Source of the DNA: Akkermansiaceae bacterium UBA956
GTDB taxonomy: Bacteria > Verrucomicrobiota > Verrucomicrobiia > Verrucomicrobiales > Akkermansiaceae
Direction of reading: 5' to 3'
DNA: 64,000 bases
Assembly: GCA_002293145.1 (NCBI GenBank)
Contig: DBCO01000010.1
Location: 136,697 to 200,696 of the forward strand
The notes beneath the pieces were generated by a model. That model did not search any database and was not told the DNA's origin. It was given only the letters and a program-made list of their open reading frames with translations. Position 1 is the stretch's first letter; the number at the start of each line of letters is the position of its first letter. The position numbers and the translations under genes are program-made. Shown here piece after piece: positions 45,103 through 54,942 of this stretch.

Positions 45103-46200
45103 TCAGGTTCTGATCGTGAGGTCGATCCAGACGAGGCGATGGTCGCTGGCTTTCTCGACAACTGGGTCATCAGCAGGCCAATGCACAGCGGATTTTTTGT
45201 AGGAAAAGCCCCACTGTGAGGGCAGAGCGTAGTCACAGCGCAAATGAAAGTGCGCTGTTTTCTGATCGCGATGCTGCATGCTTTTTTTAACGTGCAGCAA
45301 GGCTCCGTCGCTGATGGGAGAAGGGCATTTCATGACAAGGCGGTGAGTAAGCAAGGCAGAGATGGAAGAGGGGAGAGAGTCGCCGTCAGTGGGATCCGCG
45401 TTGAGGTCGCCGAGGATGATAAAGCGTTTATTGGCGCCGAGGCCACCGATTTTTCCTTGATCATCACGGAGCCACGGCGCCTCGCTGGGCTTGATGTACT
45501 CTGCCCAAAAGCGGATCTCATCGGCATTGCGCCGACCATTCCAATCAACTGGCTTGGGTGCAGCGAGATCGAGGGACCGCCCGTCATCGAACGACGGCGG
45601 CGTAGGATGCGAGCAGAGCAAATGAATCACCGCATTGCCATGCTTGATCGGCACATCCCAGTGACTCTTGGAAGACAAGCGAAGTTGATCGCATGCCGAT
45701 TCGGGATAATGAGCAGAGGGCATGATCGCTGAGGGGAGATCTTGCCAAAGAAATTTCTGAAATGTGCGCACATCTTGACGCAAAATCGGCGACTTGGAGA
45801 GTAATAGCATACCGTATTGACCAGGGTGCTTGCCGTAGCCAAACGCGTCTTCTGGACCATTGGCGTCGCCATCGCCATTGAGGTCGTGTCCACTCGGCTC
45901 ACCTGTATTGACCGGGGCGGAAAAGTGATGCGGATAGAGATCCGGTAAGTAGTTTTTCAGAAACGCCTGCGCGGCAGACTCAGCGGGATCGTAATCGAAT
46001 TCGTTGAGTAAGATGACATCGGCATCGATCTTACGAATGATGCGAGCGATGGCAAGTAGCTGCGAATTTCCCGGAGATGAGCAGTCTTGGATTAACTCGC
46101 CTGCATGATCGCGAAACATCGATACGTTAAATGTAGCAACGCGCAATTCCGCAGCACGAAGCGCAAGCGTCAGCACGAAGAATACGATGAGATAGTTCAT
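45103..46200 (-). CDS. Endonuclease/exonuclease/phosphatase family protein, secreted
   Basis: From ATG 46200 the product is 365 residues, with a signal peptide (MNYLIVFFVLTLALRAAEL). The EEP fold is recognisable: LRVATFNVSMFRD (Asn), ADVILLNEFDYDP (Glu), LLCSHPTPP, FIILGDLNADPTDGD (metal-binding GDxNA) and KASDHRLVWIDL (catalytic SDH near the C-terminus). Members cut phosphodiester bonds in nucleic acids or lipids. The start overlaps the preceding stop by ATGA. Confidence 0.87.
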   Translation of the reverse strand: MNYLIVFFVLTLALRAAELRVATFNVSMFRDHAGELIQDCSSPGNSQLLAIARIIRKIDADVILLNEFDYDPAESAAQAFLKNYLPDLYPHHFSAPVNTGEPSGHDLNGDGDANGPEDAFGYGKHPGQYGMLLLSKSPILRQDVRTFQKFLWQDLPSAIMPSAHYPESACDQLRLSSKSHWDVPIKHGNAVIHLLCSHPTPPSFDDGRSLDLAAPKPVDWNGRRNADEIRFWAEYIKPSEAPWLRDDQGKIGGLGANKRFIILGDLNADPTDGDSLPSSISALLTHRLVMKCPSPISDGALLHVKKSMQHRDQKTAHFHLRCDYALPSQWGFSYKKSAVHWPADDPVVEKASDHRLVWIDLTIRT

Positions 46201-47264
46201 TGCTTCAAACGCACAGGTGTGCCGCAAAATGTGCAACGAAACCAACCGAACAAGACGATGTGCAATGCCAATGACAGCACGTAGCCGAGAAGCCGAATGT
46301 GGTGCGCTTTACGGTTTTTTAAGCAATTTTTTGGGACAAAACAACGCTGTCCGCAAATGCGACAAGAGGCGGCGTAGCCAACCGTGAGATAGAGGAATCC
46401 CCAAATAAAAACACCTAACGGAAATGCGAGAAACCATTCAGGCACCCAAGCGAAGGAAGGGGTCCCATTGTCTTTGAGCAGCAGCGCTACTGCTGCTAGA
46501 ATGCCGGCGGGAATGAAAAAATGGCAAGCAATCGTGAACCATGCACCCCAATACACAGACCTCGGGTGAGAGTGCAAAACGCCACGAATGTAGCGTCGTG
46601 AGTCCGGGGCCACCCCTCGATTGGTCGCGGGCAATGCCGCACGCAAAAGACTCAAACGATCTTCCGCTTTCGACTTATCTTCTACGAATGCGTTTTCGAT
46701 ATTCGGATCAAGAAACTCCGCTGTGGAACGCAGACGATCCAAGTTTACCTTCTCTTTTTTCCGCTTGGCAAAAGAAATCTGATTGACGTAGCTACTGGGG
46801 GAAGACGCAGTGGTAGCAGGTTGTACCGCATCCTTGGACTTCTTCAAACCCTTTACTGTCGCACGAATGGAAATATCGCCACGAGCTGCCGTCAGTAAAA
46901 TGGCCTCAGGAATCGCGGTCACTGGCACCCCTTTTGCCGCGAGTGATTTCCCCGAGACTGGCACCGCCACGGGTGATGCCGCAATCATCTCTAACACATC
47001 AGGGTCATATTCAAAATTCACCAACCCGTATGCATCCGTCTGACCGTCCTCTTGCAATTCACGCGCTTCATCGATCCACGTGGCAATTTTTTCGGCTGTA
47101 GGGATTGTGCTATGCAGTTGCAAGTGTTCATTCGCCTTCAAAAGAGCTGCATGCAGTTCCCCTGCCTCTCGGCCTGCCAAATCTGCGACATTGCCACAGC
47201 CAGCCGCGTCCAACAGTTGGACCATTTTCTGGCTTAGGTGAAGTCGATCTGTAAGGGAATTCAT
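46197..47264 (-). CDS. Helix-hairpin-helix (DUF4332-like) membrane protein with C-terminal zinc ribbon
   Basis: The 355-residue protein starts NSLTDRLHLSQKMVQLLDAA and then NVADLAGREAGELHAALLKA, a DUF4332-like helix-hairpin-helix domain. A Ser/Thr-rich middle follows, then three or four membrane helices (FTIACHFFIPAGILAAVALL, FPLGVFIWGFLYLTVGYAA). Cysteine pairs frame the last helix: CRICGQRC and CTFCGTPV, a likely zinc ribbon. It is the first gene of a three-gene operon and is divergent from mutS. Function is unknown; the architecture suggests a membrane-attached nucleic-acid or redox sensor. Confidence 0.6.
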   Translation of the reverse strand: MNSLTDRLHLSQKMVQLLDAAGCGNVADLAGREAGELHAALLKANEHLQLHSTIPTAEKIATWIDEARELQEDGQTDAYGLVNFEYDPDVLEMIAASPVAVPVSGKSLAAKGVPVTAIPEAILLTAARGDISIRATVKGLKKSKDAVQPATTASSPSSYVNQISFAKRKKEKVNLDRLRSTAEFLDPNIENAFVEDKSKAEDRLSLLRAALPATNRGVAPDSRRYIRGVLHSHPRSVYWGAWFTIACHFFIPAGILAAVALLLKDNGTPSFAWVPEWFLAFPLGVFIWGFLYLTVGYAASCRICGQRCFVPKNCLKNRKAHHIRLLGYVLSLALHIVLFGWFRCTFCGTPVRLKQ

Positions 47265-47397
47265 AGGCGGGACGTGGGCAAGCAACACGCTTCGACTTAT
47301 TTGGCAAGTAATCGGAAAAAAAGCAAAACAAAAAAATCAGCTCAAAAATCACCTTTCTGATTCCCATTACCCTCATCCTCTCGTAAAACTCCGGCGC

Positions 47398-49890
47398 ATG
47401 AGTGGCAGCGAGTTAACCCCGATGATGGTCCAATACCAGGCCATACGGCGCAGTTTGCCCGCAGATATCATACTGCTCTACCGGCTCGGTGATTTCTACG
47501 AGATGTTCTTCGAGGATGCAAAAACTGCCGCGCCCATACTCAATGTCGCACTGACCAAACGCCATCTCGTGCCGATGTGTGGCATCCCTTGGCACGCTGC
47601 GGAATCCTACATCGCCCGCTTACTCAAGGTCGGCAAGCGCGTTGCCATCGCCGAGCAAACCTCCGACCCCAAGCCTGGCAAACTCGTTGAGCGCGAAATT
47701 TCACGCATCCTCACCGCGGGCTCGATTGATGATCTCAACTTGCTCGACAACCAACGGCCCAACTACCTCGCTGCCGTTTATCAGAATGGGAAAAAATTCG
47801 GCCTCGCCTGCATCGATCACTCCACTGGCGAGTTCACCGTGGCCGAGTATCCTGATCGCGCCCAGCTCGAGGATGAGCTGAATCGCCTCACTCCCTCTGA
47901 GCTGCTCATTCCGGAGGATCAAACCGCGGCCTTCGGCGCACTCGCTCACGCCCTTGCCTATGATGGCTACACATTTTTACCCGGACAGGCGCAACCACTT
48001 TTGTTGGATCACTTCGGTGTGCAATCGCTCGATGGCTTCGGCTGCTCTGGCTTGCTCTCCGCCATCGGTGCTGCTGGTGCTGCCCTGCACTACCTCATTC
48101 ATCAACTCCGACGCAATTGCTCGCACCTCCGTTCCGTGCGCGTCCGTGAGTCGCTGGATGTAATGTTGATCGATGCCGCATCGCAACGCAATCTCGACCT
48201 CATCGAGGCCCGCTCCGGGCGCGAGCACACTCTCCTCGGCGTCATGGATCGCACCCACACGCCGATGGGCGCAAGGCTCCTGCGCGAGTGGATATTGCAT
48301 CCTTCACGCGATTTTTCCCTACTCGTGCAGCGCCAAGATTTCATCGCCGCGCTCATCGCCGAGCCGTTTTTGCTCTCCAAATTCCGTGATGCCATGCGCG
48401 GCATCCGCGACATCGAGCGCACCACTAGCCGCCTCGCTCAGGGCGCTGGCAATGCCCGTGATCTGCAATCTCTGTCCATTTCGTTAGAGAAAATTCCCGC
48501 GCTCAAAGAAGACCTCGAAGCCCTGCAGCTTGCCGCTTCGCAAAAACAACTCATCTGCGAGCGACTGCACGATTTTACCGAACTCAGCCAGCTTTTCGCC
48601 CAAGCTCTCGCCGAAGAAGCTCCCGCCGCACTCAAGGACGGCGGCATCATTCGCGATGGCTTCTCACCCGAGCTCGATGAACTCCGCAGCATCTCACGCG
48701 ATGGCAAAGGCTTCATCGCTCGACTTCAAGAATCTGAGCGTGCACGCACGGGCATCGACTCGCTAAAAATCAAGTTCAACAACGTCTTCGGTTACTTCAT
48801 CGAGATCACTAGTTCCCAGCTCGCCAAGGTGCCCGATGACTACACCCGCAAGCAAACCCTCGCCAATGCCGAGCGCTACATCACACCTGCGCTCAAGGAA
48901 ATGGAAAGCAAGGTGCTCGGCTCCGAGGAACGCTCCAAGCAGCTCGAATACGAACTTTTTCTCCAACTCCGCAGCCACATCAGCACCCACCTCGACGCGC
49001 TCCAACAAACCGCTGCCGCGATTGCTACGCTCGATGTCCTCTGCTCACTGGCAGAGACTGCGCAACGCTTCCGCCACGTCCGTCCTAAGCTGGAACAATC
49101 ACGCCATTTGCACATCGTCAACGGTCGCCATCCCGTGCTCGAACAAACACTCGTCGGCGAAACATTTGTGCCGAACGACACCGCGATTGATCCCAGCGAT
49201 TCCTTGCTGCACATCATCACAGGTCCGAACATGGCGGGTAAATCCACCTACATTCGCCAAGTCGCGCTTATCACCCTGATGGCACAAATCGGCGCATTCG
49301 TACCGGCCGAATCTGCTACTATAGGCATAGTAGATCGTATCTTTTGCCGAGTAGGAGCCTCCGATGACATCTCACGCGGACAATCCACCTTCATGGTCGA
49401 GATGAATGAAACCGCGCTCATTCTTAACAATGCGACCGATTTGTCCCTAGTCATCCTTGATGAAATTGGCCGTGGCACCGCCACCTTTGATGGACTTTCT
49501 ATTGCCTGGGCCGTCGCTGAGCACCTGCATGATCTTACTCGTTGCCGCACACTCTTCGCCACCCACTACCACGAGTTGACCGACCTCACCAGCACTCGGG
49601 ATGCCGTGGCGAATTTCAATGTCGCCGTGCGCGAATGGAATGATGAGATCATTTTCCTCCGCAAAATTCTGCCCGGTTCCGCCGATAAATCCTACGGCAT
49701 CCAAGTAGCCCGCCTTGCCGGATTGCCCCAGCCCGTGATCGATCGCGCCAAGGCAATTTTGAGTCACTTAGAACTCCACTCCTCGCGCCCCGACGCGAAA
49801 AAAGAAGGTCCCAAGGCCAAAAACACGCGAAGCAATCAATCCATGCCCGATCCCAATCCGCCGCACATGGATCTGTTTGGGAATTTTTAA
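47398..49890 (+). CDS. mutS: DNA mismatch repair protein MutS
   Basis: The 830-residue protein has the MutS order: mismatch-binding N-terminus GDFYEMFFEDAKTAAPIL (Phe-x-Glu motif), connector, levers and clamp, then the ATPase with Walker A GPNMAGKST at 609-617, SDDISRGQSTFMVEM, and Walker B VILDEIGRGTATFDG, followed by FATHYHEL. It recognises mispairs and starts repair. Length is slightly below that of E. coli (853). No mutL lies nearby. It ends in a short Lys/Ser-rich tail and DLFGNF. A strong hairpin follows. Confidence 0.97.
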   Translation: MSGSELTPMMVQYQAIRRSLPADIILLYRLGDFYEMFFEDAKTAAPILNVALTKRHLVPMCGIPWHAAESYIARLLKVGKRVAIAEQTSDPKPGKLVEREISRILTAGSIDDLNLLDNQRPNYLAAVYQNGKKFGLACIDHSTGEFTVAEYPDRAQLEDELNRLTPSELLIPEDQTAAFGALAHALAYDGYTFLPGQAQPLLLDHFGVQSLDGFGCSGLLSAIGAAGAALHYLIHQLRRNCSHLRSVRVRESLDVMLIDAASQRNLDLIEARSGREHTLLGVMDRTHTPMGARLLREWILHPSRDFSLLVQRQDFIAALIAEPFLLSKFRDAMRGIRDIERTTSRLAQGAGNARDLQSLSISLEKIPALKEDLEALQLAASQKQLICERLHDFTELSQLFAQALAEEAPAALKDGGIIRDGFSPELDELRSISRDGKGFIARLQESERARTGIDSLKIKFNNVFGYFIEITSSQLAKVPDDYTRKQTLANAERYITPALKEMESKVLGSEERSKQLEYELFLQLRSHISTHLDALQQTAAAIATLDVLCSLAETAQRFRHVRPKLEQSRHLHIVNGRHPVLEQTLVGETFVPNDTAIDPSDSLLHIITGPNMAGKSTYIRQVALITLMAQIGAFVPAESATIGIVDRIFCRVGASDDISRGQSTFMVEMNETALILNNATDLSLVILDEIGRGTATFDGLSIAWAVAEHLHDLTRCRTLFATHYHELTDLTSTRDAVANFNVAVREWNDEIIFLRKILPGSADKSYGIQVARLAGLPQPVIDRAKAILSHLELHSSRPDAKKEGPKAKNTRSNQSMPDPNPPHMDLFGNF

Positions 49891-49920
49891 CGGTTTTGAT
49901 AGGTATCGAATCACGATTAA

Positions 49921-49949
49921 AAACGGGACAGGTAGGTCCTGTCCCGTTT
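49921..49949. terminator. Bidirectional terminator between mutS and the convergent repeat protein
   Basis: AAACGGGACAGG (49921-49932) and CCTGTCCCGTTT (49938-49949) are perfect complements around a 5-base loop. A-rich and T-rich flanks on either side allow it to end both convergent transcripts. Confidence 0.85.
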
Positions 49950-49977
49950 GTTGAATATGAGTATAAGCGCTCAAGGA

Positions 49978-52900
49978 TTATTGAGCCATCGTCGAATGAA
50001 CTCGCACAAATTTCTTGCCGTCCGAGCCCACGGGAATCACCACAGTGATGGTATCCAATTCAGCATTTGGGCTATCTTCTACGACTGTCACTCCTGAAGC
50101 TGACGCAGCGGAAGTTGCGCCGATCGCAAGCTCTGTCGGCCAAGTTTGCAAATCCGTGGTAACTTGCACTTTCACTACGGTATCACTTTCTGATAGATCG
50201 CTACGTTTGAAAGTCAAAGTTAGGTTCCCACCGGAAACTGTCTGTTGGGGTAAGATCGAGGCATCTGAAGTCAATGGATTTCCACCCAAGATGTATTCAA
50301 GTTGATTGGATACTCCATCGTTGTCGGGATCAGCCATTTTGCCATCATTGACACCTACAGTCAAACCAGAGGCTGCGGCGAAGGCGGCATAGCCCTCAGC
50401 CAAGACTCGGATCGAACCCGTGCCAGTGATTGCTCCACCACTATTGGCCGCGTTGTAGACGCCTGGAGCCTTAGCGATTCCGCCGATGATCAATTCCTTC
50501 ACATCGTCTGTGGCACTGTGAGTGAGTTCCAGCACTGAGCCTGTAGTGAGATCCACGGTGGACTCATCATGTAAGGTAGCCACACCGAGCGATAAGGTGC
50601 CAGCAGTGACTGCCGTATTTCCGGAGTATTGGTTATCTCCCATGGTGACTTTTCCTGCGCCAGTTTTCTCGATCGAACCTGTGCCACTGACTGAGCCCGT
50701 GAGCGAAATGTCATAAGAAGTTGCCGTTGCATCCTCTGCTTGAATGATACAACCGCCAGTGAGAATGACTGGAACATCCGTGGACCAATTACCGCAGGCG
50801 CTAAGATTGCCATTGCTGATTTTTACCGTAGCAGCATTCGCAGTGCTGTCGTCAACGATTCCACCAGTGCCGATGCACAATTGTCCGCCATTCAAAACAT
50901 GCACCACATGAGTTCCCGCTACGGGAGTGGCAGGAGCCGGATCGACACCGGGAATGGTTTGCCCCATTTGAATTCGCTGCACAATTGCCTTGCCCGCATC
51001 ACGAACCAAGAAGGCGGCATGACCTGCGAAAGTACTTCCGAGGACAACACCCGTCGCTGCATTCGTCGATTCAAATTCACCGCCAGCCACATCGATCACC
51101 GACCAGCGACCACCGTTGTTAAGGCCAATGGTCGTGACGCCGCCTACAGTGATCGAGCCAGCATCCATCCGAACATTGACCGTTGAATTGGGTGTCGTCA
51201 GGGTCGTAGCGGAAAGATCACCTGTGATCGTCAAATCTGCCCCATTGACATAGAGCCCCTGTGTTGCAGATCCTGCTGTTGGCTCTAACGTAATGCTTTG
51301 GTTGCTGCGTCCCAACGTCACGCTACCAGCCGATACCGTGCCACCATTCAACGCAATCAGATAAGCACTATTTTGGTTCCCCGTCGCAAATATACCACCC
51401 GTGAACGCAGCCGTTCCCGAATTCACGATCAACTTCGGTGCTGTCGTGCCTGCATTCGTGACCGTCGTAGCTCCCGAGATGGCAACACTACCACCGTCAA
51501 CCGTAAACGTCGCATTTTGTGAAACAGTCAGAGCAGAGCTTGCGATACCAGCAGTCGAATCGAGTATCATCTGACCGTTGTTATTCACCGCAGTCGCCCC
51601 CGCATAGGTATTCAATCCCGACAAAGTAAGCACTCCCGTTCCCGTTTTCGTGAGGGATCCAGCACCGCTGAGAACTCCAGAATACGTGGAGGAAGTATTG
51701 TTTCCTCCAATAGTTAAAGCTACTGGCAAAGGAATCTCATTGGCATTGTCGAGCGCGAGATTTTTTGATCCATTCAAATTGCCCAAAGTTGCACTCGTTA
51801 GAGGACCAAAACTCAATGCCCCATCTGTATCTGGGTATTGAAGCGTGCTGCTTTGCAAAGCCAAAGCATTCGACAATTTCAAGGTGCCTCCTGTTGCGAT
51901 CGTCGTGTCACCCGTGAATGTGTTAGCACCATTCAGCACCGTTGTCCCAGCACCTAAATGTTGCAAACTACCTGTGCCTGATATCGTATTGAACACTGTA
52001 ACATCTGCGGGGGTATTGTCGAGAAGATCCAACTGCAATACGCTGTTGTTGATGATTTCTGCCACCACTTCACCTGTTGCAGCACCGTTGCCCAGCTTGA
52101 TGGCCCCTTGCGAAATGGTAAGAGTTCCGAGGAAATCATTGGTGGCGGCAAGTGTCAGTTTGCCATCACCCGTTTTCACCAAAGCACCATCACCTGAGAT
52201 CGCATTCGCAAACAATACATCGTTGCCATTCGTATTGATGGTGGCCACACCAGCACCCAGCGTTACAGCCTTGCTCGTGATGTCATTGGTATTGCCAACT
52301 GCATAGGTGAGACCAGCATTGTTGATGGCTAGGCTTGAGCCATTCCCTAATCCACCACTGGCAAATGTAGTCACCCCACCAGTGAGTGTCACGTTACCAC
52401 CAAAGGTATTTGATGCAGAGAGAGCCAGCGCGCCAGCGCCTGCCTTCGTTAGTCCGCCGACTCCACTAATAACATCAAGCATGCTCAATGAATCCGCTGC
52501 ATTTGCCACAAACACTTCAACGCTGTCGATCGCATTTACCTGTGTTGAAATGGTATGTGTTCCAGAAGATACGTCAATGGATGCAGCTCCTGTGCTATCG
52601 TCGAGAATGAGCGAGCCACCTGAGCCGGACGCGATTGTATAATCATTGAGCGCACTCGTAAAAGTTACACCGCCCACTGTTCTGCTTCCGTTGAGAGAAA
52701 CTACAGCATCTGAAGTTAATGTTAGATTAAACCGAGCTACAGCACCTTGTGCGTCAGGAATGCTGCCAGTCCAATTGCCTGCGGTGGCCCAAGCACCGCT
52801 TCCGTCGAGATTCCATTCACCTATTGCCCCGCTTGCGGTGATGCTTAGAGTCACGTAGCCGCCTGACGTGCCAAAAGCATAATTAAAACCAGCTTGGGGA

Positions 52901-54798
52901 TTGGCAACCGATAGAGACGAAATCCCCGCGCCACCGATCGAACCAGAGTATTGAATAAGATTGTAAGTGCCTGTGGCCGCAAATGGATTGGTCGTATTTT
53001 CCTGAAATAACGTCACTGCACCACCATTGATGACGAGACCATTTGACGCAGTCACTACTGTTGTATCATTGCCAGAACCAAATTCATAATCGAGCTTTGC
53101 CCCTGCATCCAGAGTTAGTCCTCCCACTGTGACAGTGCCTACGCTGGCACCGGGTGATAAAATTCCATTACTCGCGATGGTTAACACACCACTCGTACTT
53201 CCAATTCCTCCGATTGTAGCCCCCGCGTTTACGGATATCGCTCCAGCGCCCGTTGCTGAACCTGCACTATTTGATATCAACAAAGTTCCCTGGCTCACGA
53301 TGGTGCCGCCCGTATAAGTGTTTGCAGCGCTTAGGCTTAGAGTACCTAATCCCGTTTTAGTAAGCGCCCCAGTTCCTGTATTGCCAACATCGTTCGCAAG
53401 TGTGACACTTTGACCAAACGTATCGATCGTGCCTCCACTCGCGCCTATCGTCGTAGGGATTGATGAAAAATCGAGCGCTGTCGTGGTCCGAATACCGCCT
53501 CCATTAAGCGTTAGCGAGGAGGTAGCTCCGAGTTGATTCAAGGCTCCGATGCTGATTAATCCACTGCGCACCGTAGTGCTTCCAGTATAAGTTGAGACTC
53601 CAGCTAGTACGAGTACATTGGCTGCTTCTTTTGTTATGGAGCCTGTGCCTTGAATCGGATTATTGAGTGTAAGATCAGCAGTTCTGTTGAAAACGAGGGA
53701 TCCATTGTTCACAATCTCGCCCGTTCCATTGGGTGCGCCTAATGCGCCTCCGTTACCAAAATGCATGGAACCTGCATAATTGAAAACACGGCCATTGGTT
53801 CCCAGGTTGGTATTGAAAATGATCTTGCCCTCGCCTGCCTTGGCTATCGATACGGGTGTGCTACTCGATGCTGTCCCCATACTACAAGAAATCGTTAAGT
53901 CACCATCAGTACTATGTTGGAAAATACTAAACACGCATCCTACCGTAGAGATTCGATTAGGCCGTATAAATCCCGCCCCATTTATGGTAGCGCCCACACA
54001 ACCAGGGGCCACGAGAATCCCACGAGCAGAATATGCAGTGCCAGTGTTCATCGTTACCGTATGAGCAGTCGTGGCATCAGCAAAGCGAACGCCTTGGGAG
54101 CCCCCGTTTCCTCCTTGTGCAAAAGTTGCTTTTACATCGACGGGACCAGAATGGAAAGTGGTTCCAGTGCTCGCAGTCCAAGGAATGTTAGTAGCTGCGA
54201 TCACTGTGCCAGTCGAGTCAGTTGCTGCCCACTGAGATTGCCCGTAGCTGACAAACGGGTTACCCGCGGCATCATTGATGGTTAGAAGCGCCGCCGCCCC
54301 CATCTTTACTATACCTGTGGTATTCACCTGAATGAGGCCGCCAACCGTATTGTTGTTTGCCCCATTAACTCGACTAGGAACAGGCGTAGTCAGAGATCTG
54401 CCAGCAGCCACATCGAAAACATGGAGAGCGCTGCGTGTGCCGACGCCCGAGCTAATCGTCAAGTCACGTGTTGCGGCGGACATATCGATCCCTGTGCTGT
54501 CAGCAGTCAAAATGAGGTTATTGCCACTCATCGTCAAATTGCCCACTGGATCTACAATTCGAAGTCCGCTGACACTGCGATCTGCGCCTAGTGCAATGGC
54601 TAGTGTTCCCGCAGAATTTGCATCAAAGATGGCGGTTTCTGTCGTGCCGGGAAGTGTCGATTCTAACCAATTGGCTGTGTTCGTCCATGCGCCATCGATG
54701 GTGCCTGTCCATGTTTTCGCTGCATATGCGAAGGGTGATGTTGAGGCAATAACGGCAAGAATGTACGCGGCAATAGTGTTGGATTTTTTCGATTTCAT
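49978..54798 (-). CDS. Giant secreted protein with autotransporter-associated beta-strand repeats
   Basis: The 1606-residue protein has a signal peptide (MKSKKSNTIAAYILAVIAST, cleavage after FAYA). It is nearly all Gly/Ser/Thr/Asn-rich beta repeats. Autotransporter-associated (PATR) units recur as LTKTGTGVLTLSGLNTYAG, TYTGGTIVSQGTL, TFTGDTTIATGGTL, QYSGNTAVTAGTL. The opening motif TWTGTIDGAWTNTANW recurs in variant form near residue 660. Near the C-terminus an acidic DPDNDGVSNQLEY element (type III thrombospondin-like, calcium-binding) precedes a final Ig-like domain (about 1500-1600). There is no recognisable translocator beta-barrel, so it is probably released or held by another mechanism. 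It likely makes a surface or extracellular fibre. Its 5' neighbour is the divergent symporter gene. Confidence 0.9.
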   Translation of the reverse strand: MKSKKSNTIAAYILAVIASTSPFAYAAKTWTGTIDGAWTNTANWLESTLPGTTETAIFDANSAGTLAIALGADRSVSGLRIVDPVGNLTMSGNNLILTADSTGIDMSAATRDLTISSGVGTRSALHVFDVAAGRSLTTPVPSRVNGANNNTVGGLIQVNTTGIVKMGAAALLTINDAAGNPFVSYGQSQWAATDSTGTVIAATNIPWTASTGTTFHSGPVDVKATFAQGGNGGSQGVRFADATTAHTVTMNTGTAYSARGILVAPGCVGATINGAGFIRPNRISTVGCVFSIFQHSTDGDLTISCSMGTASSSTPVSIAKAGEGKIIFNTNLGTNGRVFNYAGSMHFGNGGALGAPNGTGEIVNNGSLVFNRTADLTLNNPIQGTGSITKEAANVLVLAGVSTYTGSTTVRSGLISIGALNQLGATSSLTLNGGGIRTTTALDFSSIPTTIGASGGTIDTFGQSVTLANDVGNTGTGALTKTGLGTLSLSAANTYTGGTIVSQGTLLISNSAGSATGAGAISVNAGATIGGIGSTSGVLTIASNGILSPGASVGTVTVGGLTLDAGAKLDYEFGSGNDTTVVTASNGLVINGGAVTLFQENTTNPFAATGTYNLIQYSGSIGGAGISSLSVANPQAGFNYAFGTSGGYVTLSITASGAIGEWNLDGSGAWATAGNWTGSIPDAQGAVARFNLTLTSDAVVSLNGSRTVGGVTFTSALNDYTIASGSGGSLILDDSTGAASIDVSSGTHTISTQVNAIDSVEVFVANAADSLSMLDVISGVGGLTKAGAGALALSASNTFGGNVTLTGGVTTFASGGLGNGSSLAINNAGLTYAVGNTNDITSKAVTLGAGVATINTNGNDVLFANAISGDGALVKTGDGKLTLAATNDFLGTLTISQGAIKLGNGAATGEVVAEIINNSVLQLDLLDNTPADVTVFNTISGTGSLQHLGAGTTVLNGANTFTGDTTIATGGTLKLSNALALQSSTLQYPDTDGALSFGPLTSATLGNLNGSKNLALDNANEIPLPVALTIGGNNTSSTYSGVLSGAGSLTKTGTGVLTLSGLNTYAGATAVNNNGQMILDSTAGIASSALTVSQNATFTVDGGSVAISGATTVTNAGTTAPKLIVNSGTAAFTGGIFATGNQNSAYLIALNGGTVSAGSVTLGRSNQSITLEPTAGSATQGLYVNGADLTITGDLSATTLTTPNSTVNVRMDAGSITVGGVTTIGLNNGGRWSVIDVAGGEFESTNAATGVVLGSTFAGHAAFLVRDAGKAIVQRIQMGQTIPGVDPAPATPVAGTHVVHVLNGGQLCIGTGGIVDDSTANAATVKISNGNLSACGNWSTDVPVILTGGCIIQAEDATATSYDISLTGSVSGTGSIEKTGAGKVTMGDNQYSGNTAVTAGTLSLGVATLHDESTVDLTTGSVLELTHSATDDVKELIIGGIAKAPGVYNAANSGGAITGTGSIRVLAEGYAAFAAASGLTVGVNDGKMADPDNDGVSNQLEYILGGNPLTSDASILPQQTVSGGNLTLTFKRSDLSESDTVVKVQVTTDLQTWPTELAIGATSAASASGVTVVEDSPNAELDTITVVIPVGSDGKKFVRVHSTMAQ

Positions 54799-54942
54799 AG
54801 GATTTATGGGTTGGTATAGTTAACAAATATCGCAAGACTTCAAGATTTTGGCTATCACCCTTTCGGGTTATGCTATGAGTTCCTTTGCTTGGCGGTGTTT
54901 CTTACTTGTCGGGTAGGGAAAATTTTGACAGTTTGCGTTGGT

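Noticed and set aside
50015..54823. Several plus-strand frames of 60-163 codons
   Set aside because: They mirror the Gly/Ser/Thr repeats of the large beta-repeat gene on the other strand; low-complexity shadows.
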